Below, piece by piece: positions 1 to 5,497 of a stretch of DNA of 5,991 bases. Under the pieces are notes generated by a model, which was not told the origin of the DNA, ran no database searches, and saw only the letters and a list, made by a program, of their open reading frames with translations. Origin of the DNA: Novosphingobium sp. Its GTDB lineage: Bacteria > Pseudomonadota > Alphaproteobacteria > Sphingomonadales > Sphingomonadaceae. The first letter of the stretch is position 1; each line of letters opens with the position of its first letter. The stretch is taken from positions 1,085-7,075 of the forward strand of contig JAJTFU010000163.1 of the NCBI GenBank assembly GCA_021299075.1, given 5' to 3'. Position numbers and translations under genes: made by a program.

Positions 1-897
1 GGCAAAGGCTTCTTCCCAAGTGGCGGCGACGAGCTTGCCATCGCGGCGGATCCACGGACGGTCGAGCCGGCGGCGGGTCAGGCCATCGACCTGATAGCGG
101 CCCTTGTCGGACAGCCATTCCTCGTTCACGTCATCGTTGATCCGCGGCAGGATGCGCAGCACTTCGCGGCCGCGGCTGTCGAGCCGGATGTTCGAACCGA
201 CCGCGTCCGAAACGTCGATCGAAAGGGTCTTCTTGAGCTCCCACGGCCGCGCCTCGAAGGCATAGGGCCGCGAAGTCAGCGCGCCGACCGGGCAGAGATC
301 GATCACGTTGGCCGACAGCTCGTGCGCCGCAGCCTTTTCCAGATAGGTCGTGATCTGCATGGATTCGCCGCGATAGAGCGCGCCGATCTCGTCCACACCG
401 GCGATCTCTTCGGAGAAACGCACGCAGCGGGTGCAGTGGATGCAGCGGGTCATCACCGTCTTGATCAGCGGACCCATGTACTTTTCGGTCACCGCGCGCT
501 TGTTCTCGTCATAGCGCGAGGCGCCGCGGCCATAGGCGACCGACTGGTCCTGCAGGTCGCACTCGCCACCCTGGTCGCAGATCGGGCAATCGAGCGGGTG
601 GTTGATCAGGAGGAACTCCATCACCCCTTCGCGCGCCTTCTTGACCATCGGGCTGTCGGTGCGGATCTCCTGACCCTCGGCAGCCGGCAGCGCGCACGAA
701 GCTTGCGGCTTCGGCGGTCCGGGCTTCACCTCGACCAGGCACATCCGGCAGTTGCCGGCGATGGAGAGCCGCTCGTGATAGCAGAAGCGCGGGATTTCCT
801 TGCCGGCCATTTCGCAGGCCTGCAGGACCGTGGCCCCTGCTGGGACCTCAAGTTCCACGCCGGCGACGGGTACCTTGGGCGTTACTGACGCGGTCAA
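1..897 (-). CDS. nuoG: NADH-quinone oxidoreductase subunit G (NuoG), first 299 codons, cut by window edge
   Basis: NuoG (75-kDa subunit family) is the largest peripheral-arm subunit and holds the iron-sulfur chain between NuoF and the quinone module. Numbering from TTG 897: the ferredoxin-like domain has N1b ligands Cys39, Cys50, Cys53 and Cys68 (FCYHER, GNCRMC, QASCALP). Next are the N5 ligands His100, Cys104, Cys107 and Cys113 (HPLDCPICDQGGEC), and the N4 ligands Cys152, Cys155, Cys158 (CIHCTRC) and Cys202 (LCPVGAL). From about residue 217 the molybdopterin-oxidoreductase-like domain begins and is cut after ATWEEAFA at position 1; more than half of the usual ~670-690 aa lies outside. The start is uncertain. 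The Met expected before PKV is replaced by ACG (Thr, 880-882). Usable in-frame starts are TTG 897 (weak GGTGA 11 nt upstream) and GTG 912 (poor site). Either overlaps the upstream gene by 50-65 nt, unlike all other junctions here. Confidence 0.96.
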   Translation of the reverse strand, partial: MTASVTPKVPVAGVELEVPAGATVLQACEMAGKEIPRFCYHERLSIAGNCRMCLVEVKPGPPKPQASCALPAAEGQEIRTDSPMVKKAREGVMEFLLINHPLDCPICDQGGECDLQDQSVAYGRGASRYDENKRAVTEKYMGPLIKTVMTRCIHCTRCVRFSEEIAGVDEIGALYRGESMQITTYLEKAAAHELSANVIDLCPVGALTSRPYAFEARPWELKKTLSIDVSDAVGSNIRLDSRGREVLRILPRINDDVNEEWLSDKGRYQVDGLTRRRLDRPWIRRDGKLVAATWEEAFA

Positions 898-1543
898 GTG
901 AGACGGTTTCACCGGCCTTGATGCATTGGCCGAGCGTCGGCCCCAGGGCGTTAAGCGCCTGAAGCTCGGCCGGGGTGTCGATGGCAGTACCCATGACGGC
1001 CCGCGACTGGGCCGGTGCAGCGCGCACGGCGCATTCGCCCAGCTTGCCCATCAGCATGGCCTGGGTCTTACGGGCGATGGCTGCGCGCTGACGAGCGAGG
1101 CTGTCCTCCGGGATCGGCTTGCCTTCGCGATCGGTCGTGCGCAGCGGGCGCGGCTCTTCGTAGGTAAGGACCGCGATGGCTGGCAGTGCCGCCGCATCTA
1201 CCGAAGCACCATGCTTGGCAATCAAGGCTTCGGCGATAACACCGCGATAGGTGTCTTCATCAAAGCGCATCCGCAGCCGGCCAGCAAAGCCATCGGCCTG
1301 GTTGCGGAGCAATTCGGGGTCCATGCATTCGCGCTGCATCAGCCGCTTGCCCTCGGCGCTGCCGCGGCTGAAACTGGCACCGCTCAGCACCGACTTCTGC
1401 GACAGTTCGGGTTCGCGCTTGGCAACGCATTCGCCATACTGCGCCAGGAACGCACGGATCTGCTGCGGGCTCGGCGGCTCGGCAGCCGAGGCCGGTGCGC
1501 TGGCCAGCGCAACAAGAGGAAGAAGGCGAAGGGCCTGCCTCAC
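848..1543 (-). CDS. Secreted or periplasmic hypothetical protein, 231 aa, with two similar two-cysteine modules
   Basis: The start is GTG 1543, overlapping the nuoF TGA as GTGA, with GGGAGG 7 nt upstream; longer open sequence up to 1777 is a shadow of nuoF. The N-terminus MRQALRLLPLVALASAPASA is a clear Sec signal peptide with cleavage likely after ASA, before AEPPSP (about residue 20). The mature part has exactly four cysteines, at 39, 73, 171 and 207, in GEC, REC, GEC and GQC contexts. The two halves look related: GECVAKREPELSQKSVLSGA then Cys73, and GECAVRAAPAQSRAVMGTA then Cys207. The first module continues to YRGVIAEALIAKH (99-111); the second has no such ending and stops in an arginine-rich tail (TRRRRGT) that overlaps nuoG. 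I do not know the function. Sphingomonads have secreted proteins with similar Cys repeats, as far as I recall. An exported protein inside nuo is odd, since NuoE, F and G are cytoplasmic. Confidence 0.82.
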   Translation of the reverse strand: MRQALRLLPLVALASAPASAAEPPSPQQIRAFLAQYGECVAKREPELSQKSVLSGASFSRGSAEGKRLMQRECMDPELLRNQADGFAGRLRMRFDEDTYRGVIAEALIAKHGASVDAAALPAIAVLTYEEPRPLRTTDREGKPIPEDSLARQRAAIARKTQAMLMGKLGECAVRAAPAQSRAVMGTAIDTPAELQALNALGPTLGQCIKAGETVSLDRVSNAQGTRRRRGT

Positions 1544-2826
1544 TCGGCCGCCTCCCGCGCATTCTCTGCGATCCGCTTTTCCAGTTCCGGGCGGAAATGG
1601 CGGATCAGGCCCTGGATCGGCCAGGCGGCGGCGTCGCCCAGCGCGCAGATGGTGTGGCCTTCGACCTGCTTGGTCACGTCCCACAGCATGTCGATTTCGC
1701 TGACGTCGGCATCGCCGGTGCGCAGGCGTTCCATCACGCGCCACATCCAGCCCGTGCCTTCGCGGCAGGGGGTGCACTGGCCGCAGCTTTCGTGCTTGTA
1801 GAAGTAGGACAGCCGGCTGATCGCGCGGACGATGTCGGTCGACTTGTCCATGACGATGATTGCCGCCGTGCCGAGGCCCGAGCCGACATCGCGCAGGCCG
1901 TCAAAGTCCATCGGCGCGTCCCAGATCTGCGCGGCCGGAACGAGCGGCACCGAGGACCCGCCCGGGATCACCGCCAGCAGGTTGTCCTTGCCCCCGGTAA
2001 TGCCGCCGCAGTGCTTCTCGATCAGCTCGCTGAACGGGATGCTCATCGCTTCCTCGACCACGCAGGGCTTGTTCACATGCCCGCTGATCTGGAACAGCTT
2101 GGTGCCCTTGTTGTTGTCACGCCCGAAGTTGGCGAACCACGAGGCGCCGCGCCGCATGATTGTGGGGGCAACCGCGATCGATTCCACGTTGTTGACTGTG
2201 GTCGGGCAGCCATAGAGGCCAGCGCCGGCCGGGAACGGCGGCTTGAGACGCGGCTGGCCCTTCTTGCCTTCCAGGCTCTCGATCATCGCGGTCTCTTCAC
2301 CGCAGATGTAAGCGCCAGCGCCGCGGTGGACGAAGATGTCGAAATCGTATCCGCTCTTGCAGGCGTTCTTGCCGATCAGGCCGGCGTCATAGGCCTCCTT
2401 GACCGCCGCAAACAGCACTTCGGCTTCGCGGATGTATTCACCGCGAATGTAGATATAGGCCGCGCGCGCGCCCATCGCGAAACCGGCAACCAGCGCGCCT
2501 TCGATCAGCTTGTGCGGATCGTGGCGGATGATCTCGCGGTCCTTGCACGAACCGGGTTCGGATTCGTCGGCATTGATGACCAGGAAGCTGGGACGGCCGT
2601 CCTTCGATTCCTTGGGCATGAACGACCACTTCAGGCCGGTCGGGAAGCCGGCGCCGCCGCGACCACGCAGACCCGAGGCCTTGATCTCATCGATGATCGC
2701 ATCCTTGCCCTTGGCCAGGATCTTCTTCGTATTGTCCCAATCACCGCGGGCCTGGGCGGCCTTCAGGTTCCACGGCTGATAGCCGTAGAGATTGGTGAAG
2801 ATGCGGTCCTTGTCAGCAAGGCTCAC
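1540..2826 (-). CDS. nuoF: NADH-quinone oxidoreductase subunit F (NuoF), 428 aa
   Basis: NuoF (51-kDa subunit family) binds NADH and FMN and passes electrons to cluster N3; it is the entry point of complex I. The FMN/NADH glycine-rich motif GRGGAGFPTG is at residues 55-64 followed by LKWSFMP. NADESEPGSCKDREI (85-99) and the second glycine-rich segment RGAGAYICGEETAMIES (168-184) are both intact. The 4Fe-4S N3 ligands are Cys348, Cys351 and Cys354 in ESCGQCTPCREGTGW, and Cys394 in HTICALGDAAAWP. The length is normal for the family. The start is GTG 2826, with GGAGG 9 nt upstream, forming a GTGA overlap with the preceding tiny ORF; MSLADKDRIFTNLYG matches the usual N-terminus. The TGA at 1540-1542 forms another GTGA overlap with the next gene. 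No lesion is seen. Confidence 0.98.
   Translation of the reverse strand: MSLADKDRIFTNLYGYQPWNLKAAQARGDWDNTKKILAKGKDAIIDEIKASGLRGRGGAGFPTGLKWSFMPKESKDGRPSFLVINADESEPGSCKDREIIRHDPHKLIEGALVAGFAMGARAAYIYIRGEYIREAEVLFAAVKEAYDAGLIGKNACKSGYDFDIFVHRGAGAYICGEETAMIESLEGKKGQPRLKPPFPAGAGLYGCPTTVNNVESIAVAPTIMRRGASWFANFGRDNNKGTKLFQISGHVNKPCVVEEAMSIPFSELIEKHCGGITGGKDNLLAVIPGGSSVPLVPAAQIWDAPMDFDGLRDVGSGLGTAAIIVMDKSTDIVRAISRLSYFYKHESCGQCTPCREGTGWMWRVMERLRTGDADVSEIDMLWDVTKQVEGHTICALGDAAAWPIQGLIRHFRPELEKRIAENAREAAE
1551..1556 (-). promoter_or_regulatory. Ribosome binding site deciding the GTG start of the secreted ORF
   Basis: GGGAGG ends 7 nt before GTG 1543, within the last codons of nuoF. It fixes the start that gives a perfect signal peptide. 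Confidence 0.75.
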
Positions 2827-2993
2827 GACCCGTTACCTCCTGAACGGCCCCGGCTAAACACGCCGAAACCACCAAAAATAAAGCCGAGGATGGCCCAGAC
2901 GACCCAGCCTTCGCCCTGGAAGAACTTCAACACCGCCAGTGCCAGAAAGATGGCGCCGACGATTGGAAAGCCAGGCTTCATGATCTTATTCAT
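2823..2993 (-). CDS. Tiny hypothetical membrane protein, 56 aa, two predicted TM helices
   Basis: The start is ATG 2993 (MNKIMKPGFPIVGAIF), overlapping the previous gene by 8 nt, with a modest GAAGG upstream. The open frame reaches further back to 3077, but that part is a shadow of the 55-aa gene. Residues about 9-25 form one hydrophobic helix (PIVGAIFLALAVLKFF), a short GEG turn follows, and residues about 30-46 form a second (WVVWAILGFIFGGFGVF). The tail SRGRSGGNGS is basic and flexible. Its TGA overlaps the nuoF GTG in a GTGA. The family is unknown to me. The position right before nuoF, with stop/start overlap on each side, implies co-translation with the NADH-binding subunit; a role in complex I assembly or membrane attachment is only a guess. 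Confidence 0.78.
   Translation of the reverse strand: MNKIMKPGFPIVGAIFLALAVLKFFQGEGWVVWAILGFIFGGFGVFSRGRSGGNGS
2836..2840 (-). promoter_or_regulatory. Ribosome binding site for nuoF
   Basis: GGAGG, followed by T, lies 9 nt before GTG 2826. It supports the non-ATG start of nuoF. Confidence 0.75.
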
Positions 2994-3153
2994 GGCCTTC
3001 GCCTTCAGACTTTTTGGCCTTGCCAAACAGCGCCACGAAAACCGCGCCGATCGCGATGAACGCACCGCCGCTGGCACCTTGCGTGAACATCTGGATCGCG
3101 CCAGCCAGCATGAAGAGTAGACCCGCCAGCAGGAAGCCTTGCGACTGCTTCAT
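2986..3153 (-). CDS. Tiny hypothetical membrane protein, 55 aa, two predicted TM helices
   Basis: This short gene is easily missed by length cutoffs. It starts at ATG 3153, sharing one base with the nuoE TGA, with GGAAGGA 6 nt upstream. The protein begins MKQSQGFLLAGLLFMLAGAI. Residues about 7-23 form a first hydrophobic helix; a short Gly/Ser turn (TQGASGG) separates it from a second helix at about 30-44 (GAFIAIGAVFVALFG). The C-terminus is charged and hydrophilic (KAKKSEGEGHE), probably cytoplasmic. The TAA at 2986-2988 lies within the start of the next gene, an 8-nt overlap. I do not recognise the family. The strong ribosome site and the overlaps on both sides argue that it is real. It resembles the following 56-aa protein in length, helix spacing and several positions. 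Confidence 0.78.
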   Translation of the reverse strand: MKQSQGFLLAGLLFMLAGAIQMFTQGASGGAFIAIGAVFVALFGKAKKSEGEGHE

Positions 3154-3821
3154 CACCATTCCTTCCGGTAATCGTGATTGGCCTTGACCATCTGCTTGAG
3201 CGTGGTCGGCCCGCCAACCGGCTCAACGGTGTGGCGGCCCGGCTCTTGCGTTCCGGCCTTGGGCGTCTTGCCCGCCGCCAGAGCATCGAGCACCGCATCG
3301 AGCCGCTCGGCCGTCAGGTCTTCGTAATTGTCGTCGTTGATCTGGACCATCGGGGCCGAAGCGCAGTTGCCCATGCATTCGACCTCGGTCAGCGTCCACA
3401 GCCCGTCAGCCGTGGTGTGGCCCTTTTCCATCCCGCGCTGCTTGCAGGCGGCCATGATCGCGTCCGAGCCGCGCAGCATGCAGGGCGTGGTACCGCACAC
3501 CTGCACATGGAATTTTCCAACCGGAACAAGGTTATACATGAAATAAAAGGTCGCGACCTCAACCACGCGGATCACCGGCATGTCGAGGTACTGTGCGACA
3601 TATTCCATCACCGGAATCGGCAGCCAGCCCTGGGTATCGGTTTCGGCCCCGACCTGACGCTGGGCCAGATCGAGCAGCGGCATCACCGCCGAGCGCTGGC
3701 GCCCTTCAGGGTAACGCGCGACATACTCCGCAGCCTTGGCCGCGTTTTCCTTGGTCCAGGCAAAGCCCGACCAGCGCGCGCGCAGCTCCGGGGTATCAGG
3801 TTCGAGATAACGGTCGGCCAT
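3153..3821 (-). CDS. nuoE: NADH-quinone oxidoreductase subunit E (NuoE), 222 aa
   Basis: NuoE (24-kDa subunit family) carries the binuclear cluster N1a next to the NADH/FMN site and docks on NuoF. The N-terminal helical region (residues about 1-95) includes the conserved QGWLPIPVMEYVAQYLDMP and VVEVATFYFMYN. The thioredoxin-like domain follows with the four 2Fe-2S ligands: Cys109 and Cys114 in CGTTPC, and Cys149 and Cys153 in ECMGNC. After the domain (about residue 180) there is a tail with GRHTVEPVGGPTTLKQ, common in alphaproteobacterial and mitochondrial forms. The start is ATG 3821 (MADRYLEP); an upstream in-frame Met at 3848 would overlap the previous gene by 28 nt and its extra residues look unlike the family. 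The ATG overlaps the previous TAA by one base, with GGAG about 12 nt upstream. The TGA shares one base with the next ATG (TGATG). All key residues are present and the gene looks functional. Confidence 0.97.
   Translation of the reverse strand: MADRYLEPDTPELRARWSGFAWTKENAAKAAEYVARYPEGRQRSAVMPLLDLAQRQVGAETDTQGWLPIPVMEYVAQYLDMPVIRVVEVATFYFMYNLVPVGKFHVQVCGTTPCMLRGSDAIMAACKQRGMEKGHTTADGLWTLTEVECMGNCASAPMVQINDDNYEDLTAERLDAVLDALAAGKTPKAGTQEPGRHTVEPVGGPTTLKQMVKANHDYRKEW
3160..3166 (-). promoter_or_regulatory. Ribosome binding site for the 55-aa membrane ORF
   Basis: GGAAGGA lies 6 nt before ATG 3153, within the last codons of nuoE. It is the main evidence, besides the overlaps, that this very short ORF is translated. 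Confidence 0.7.
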
Positions 3822-4156
3822 TAGCGGACAAACTCCACGCGAGAGCACTTGTCGCCCTCGAACGAGTAGATGGACATGACTTCAAACGGCTCAGCCTCGG
3901 CCGAGCGGTAGACCTTTTCGTGCAGCACGGCGGTATCGCCCAGCTGACAGCCCTGGATGATTTCGGCGCGGTTCTGCGGGAACTCGGCGAACATCGCCTT
4001 CAGGCCCGCGCGGACGCCTTCCTTGCCATCACGCAGCACAGCGCCGCGATAGCCCGCTTCGCAGGCATCGTCGGTCATCAGTGCGACATAGGCGTCAGCA
4101 TCCTGCGCGTTGTAATGCGCGATCATCTGCTCTGCGATGGTCAGGCGATCAGCCAC
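3821..4156 (-). CDS. NTF2/SnoaL-like domain protein, 111 aa
   Basis: The protein has the pattern of a single small NTF2-like (SnoaL-type) cone-shaped fold. An N-terminal amphipathic helix (TIAEQMIAHYNAQDADAYVA) leads into LMTDDACEAGYRG, then a GKEGVRAGLKAMFAEFP helix, and then alternating beta strands (AEIIQGCQLGDTAVLHEKVY; PFEVMSIYSFEGDKCSRVEF). Length is typical for one domain. The family includes isomerases, hydrolases and non-catalytic ligand binders, so no reaction can be assigned. The start is GTG 4156, with GGAGG 7 nt upstream; the frame is open up to 4195 but those codons overlap the upstream gene and lack this ribosome site. It overlaps the 61-aa ORF by 8 nt, and its TAA shares one base with the nuoE ATG (TAATG). 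There is no signal peptide, so it is probably cytoplasmic, on the side of the complex I peripheral arm. Cysteines lie at residues 32, 70 and 104. Confidence 0.85.
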   Translation of the reverse strand: MADRLTIAEQMIAHYNAQDADAYVALMTDDACEAGYRGAVLRDGKEGVRAGLKAMFAEFPQNRAEIIQGCQLGDTAVLHEKVYRSAEAEPFEVMSIYSFEGDKCSRVEFVR

Positions 4157-4334
4157 GGGCCATCCTCCGCTCGACCCAACGGCCAACGAACACACCGACC
4201 ATGCCGGCGAAGGCCGTGCTCAGCACTTCCTTGAGCGAGGCCGTGGCAGGATGGAAGACGAACAGATAGGCCGCCACCGCCGAGGCGAAGGCCGAAAAGG
4301 CCAGCACGGCAATGAACAGCTCGCGCAGGATCAC
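4149..4334 (-). CDS. Small hypothetical membrane protein, 61 aa, two predicted TM helices
   Basis: I do not recognise this gene. It starts with GTG at 4334, overlapping the nuoD TGA in a GTGA (4 nt), and has GGGGAG 8 nt upstream, so the start is well supported. The protein begins MILRELFIAVLAFSAF. Residues about 7-27 form a hydrophobic Ala/Phe-rich helix, a short loop with HPATASLKE follows, and residues about 37-51 form a second Gly/Val-rich helix ending in the basic stretch GRWVERRMARG. By the positive-inside rule the C-terminus is probably cytoplasmic, and with two helices the N-terminus would be too. It overlaps the next gene by 8 nt. Its place inside the nuo operon suggests a link with complex I, as accessory subunit or assembly helper, but nothing in the sequence proves this. 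Confidence 0.8.
   Translation of the reverse strand: MILRELFIAVLAFSAFASAVAAYLFVFHPATASLKEVLSTAFAGMVGVFVGRWVERRMARG
4164..4168 (-). promoter_or_regulatory. Ribosome binding site deciding the GTG start of the NTF2-like gene
   Basis: GGAGG ends 7 nt before GTG 4156 and sits in the last codons of the upstream membrane ORF. It favours the 111-aa form over the longer open frame that reaches 4195. Confidence 0.75.
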
Positions 4335-4342
4335 CGGTCACA

Positions 4343-4348
4343 CTCCCC
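4343..4348 (-). promoter_or_regulatory. Ribosome binding site for the 61-aa membrane ORF
   Basis: GGGGAG lies 8 nt before the GTG at 4334, inside the last codons of nuoD. It fixes the GTG as the start. Confidence 0.7.
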
Positions 4349-5348
4349 GAACACCACGTCGATCGCGCCGATGATGGCGGTCACGTCGGGCAGCATGTGG
4401 CCCTTGCACATGAAGTCCATCGCCTGGAGGTGGCTGAAGGCGGTCGGGCGGATCTTGCAGCGGTACGGCTTGTTGCTGCCGTCACTGACCAGGTAGACGC
4501 CGAATTCGCCCTTGGGGCTTTCGGTCGCCACATAGACTTCACCGGCCGGCACGTGGAAGCCTTCGGTGTAGAGCTTGAAGTGGTGGATCAGCGCTTCCAT
4601 CGAAGCCTTCATCTCGGCGCGCTTGGGCGGCGAGACCTTGCGATCGGTGGAGGCGACCGGGCCGGACGGCATGTCACGCAGACACTGCTTCATGATCCGG
4701 GCCGACTGGCGCACTTCCTCAACGCGAACCATGAACCGGTCATAGCAATCGCCGCTGGTGCCGACGGGAACGTCGAACTCCATCCGGTCATAGACGTCGT
4801 AAGGCTGGGCCTTGCGGATGTCCCAGGCGATGCCCGAGCCGCGGATCATCGGGCCGGAAAAGCCCCACTTGACCGCATCTTCCTTGCTGACCGTGGCGAT
4901 ATCGACGTTGCGCTGCTTGAAGATGCGGTTGTCGACCACCAGGCTCATCGCGTCTTCGAACAGTTCGGGCAGGCGCGTGTCGAGCCATTGGCCGATATCG
5001 ACCAGCAGCTTTTCCGGCACGTCCTGGTGGACCCCGCCGGGGCGGAACCAGGCGGCGTGCATGCGGGCACCCGAGGCGCGCTCGAAGAAGTTGAGGCAGT
5101 CTTCGCGGATCTCGAACATCCACAGGTTCGGCGTCATCGCACCGACGTCCATCACGTGCGAACCGAGGTTGAGCATGTGATTGCAGATGCGGGTCAGTTC
5201 GGCGAACAGCACACGCAGGTACTGGGCGCGTTCCGGCACCTCGACGTTAAGCAGCTTCTCGATCGCCAGGACGTAGGAGTGCTCCATCCCCAGCGGCGAG
5301 CAGTAATCAAGCCGGTCGAAATAGGGCAGCGCCTGTAGATAGGTCTTG

Positions 5349-5354
5349 TACGCG
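5349..5354 (-). other. Deletion/frameshift junction inside nuoD
   Basis: On the minus strand the sequence reads ATCGAGCGCGTACAAGACC. ATCGAGCGC codes for the end of GEVIER and TACAAGACC for the start of YKTY. These blocks are normally separated by 17 codons; here one G lies between them, leaving a net loss of 50 nt and a frame change. The breakpoint cannot be placed exactly because the lost bases are not known. Most copies of this gene family would have ATCGAG just before TACAAG as well (LIEYK), so short direct repeats could have flanked the lost segment, but that is an inference. Confidence 0.85.
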
Positions 5355-5497
5355 CTCGATCACTTCGCCGTCCAGCTCCATCACCATGCGCAGCACGCCG
5401 TGGGCGGCCGGGTGCTGGGGCCCGAAGTTGATCGTGTAATTGGTGATGACATCATCGCCGGTGGTGGGCGACTGTTCGAGGCTAAGTCCGCTCATGA

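Larger units (their letters stand above)
4331..5495 (-). pseudogene. nuoD: NADH-quinone oxidoreductase subunit D (NuoD), frameshifted by an apparent 50-nt deletion
   Basis: NuoD (49-kDa subunit family) forms most of the quinone-binding site next to cluster N2. Translation starts at ATG 5495, with GAGGG upstream, and runs normally for 48 residues through TINFGPQHPAAHGVLRMVME to GEVIER (ends 5352). The frame then reads 14 foreign codons (VQDLSTG...) to a TGA at 5307-5309. In a second frame the family sequence resumes at YKTYLQALPYFDRLDYCSPL from 5350, then continues intact for 318 residues from Met 5287 to the normal ending VVFGECDR and TGA 4331-4333. Between the two parts the family normally has about 17 residues including PHxGLLHRGTEK; only one base (G, 5351) is left of those codons, so about 50 nt are missing. 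The intact protein would be about 404 aa, normal for alphaproteobacteria. The lesion is either real, inactivating complex I, or a sequencing or assembly error. Restarting at Met 5287 would not restore function, because both the GPQHPAAHG loop and the LDY motif would be lost. Confidence 0.93.

Noticed and set aside
1543..1777. N-terminal extension of the secreted ORF
   Set aside because: The extra codons are an alternative frame of nuoF; GTG 1543 has a strong ribosome site and gives a proper signal peptide.
2461..2470. Alternating CG run that could be a repeat or unusual DNA structure
   Set aside because: It is short and codes for GARAAY in NuoF, which is normal in a high-GC genome.
1495..3120. 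Long open frame on the plus strand (541 codons) opposite nuoF, the tiny ORFs and part of nuoE
   Set aside because: It lies antisense to a secure nuoF with all motifs intact, and its composition (His/Arg/Ala/Asp-rich) is typical of a mirror frame in high-GC DNA. No family features are visible.
3549..3558. Perfect 10-nt palindrome GGTCGCGACC
   Set aside because: It encodes part of the conserved EVATFYF motif of NuoE, so chance from codon choice explains it; there is no flanking structure.
4397..5338. Plus-strand open frame of 313 codons opposite nuoD
   Set aside because: It is a shadow of nuoD codon usage, with no motif or convincing start site.
5303..5360. Programmed ribosomal frameshift in nuoD
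   Set aside because: There is no slippery heptamer at the junction, and conserved residues are absent, not just moved to another frame.
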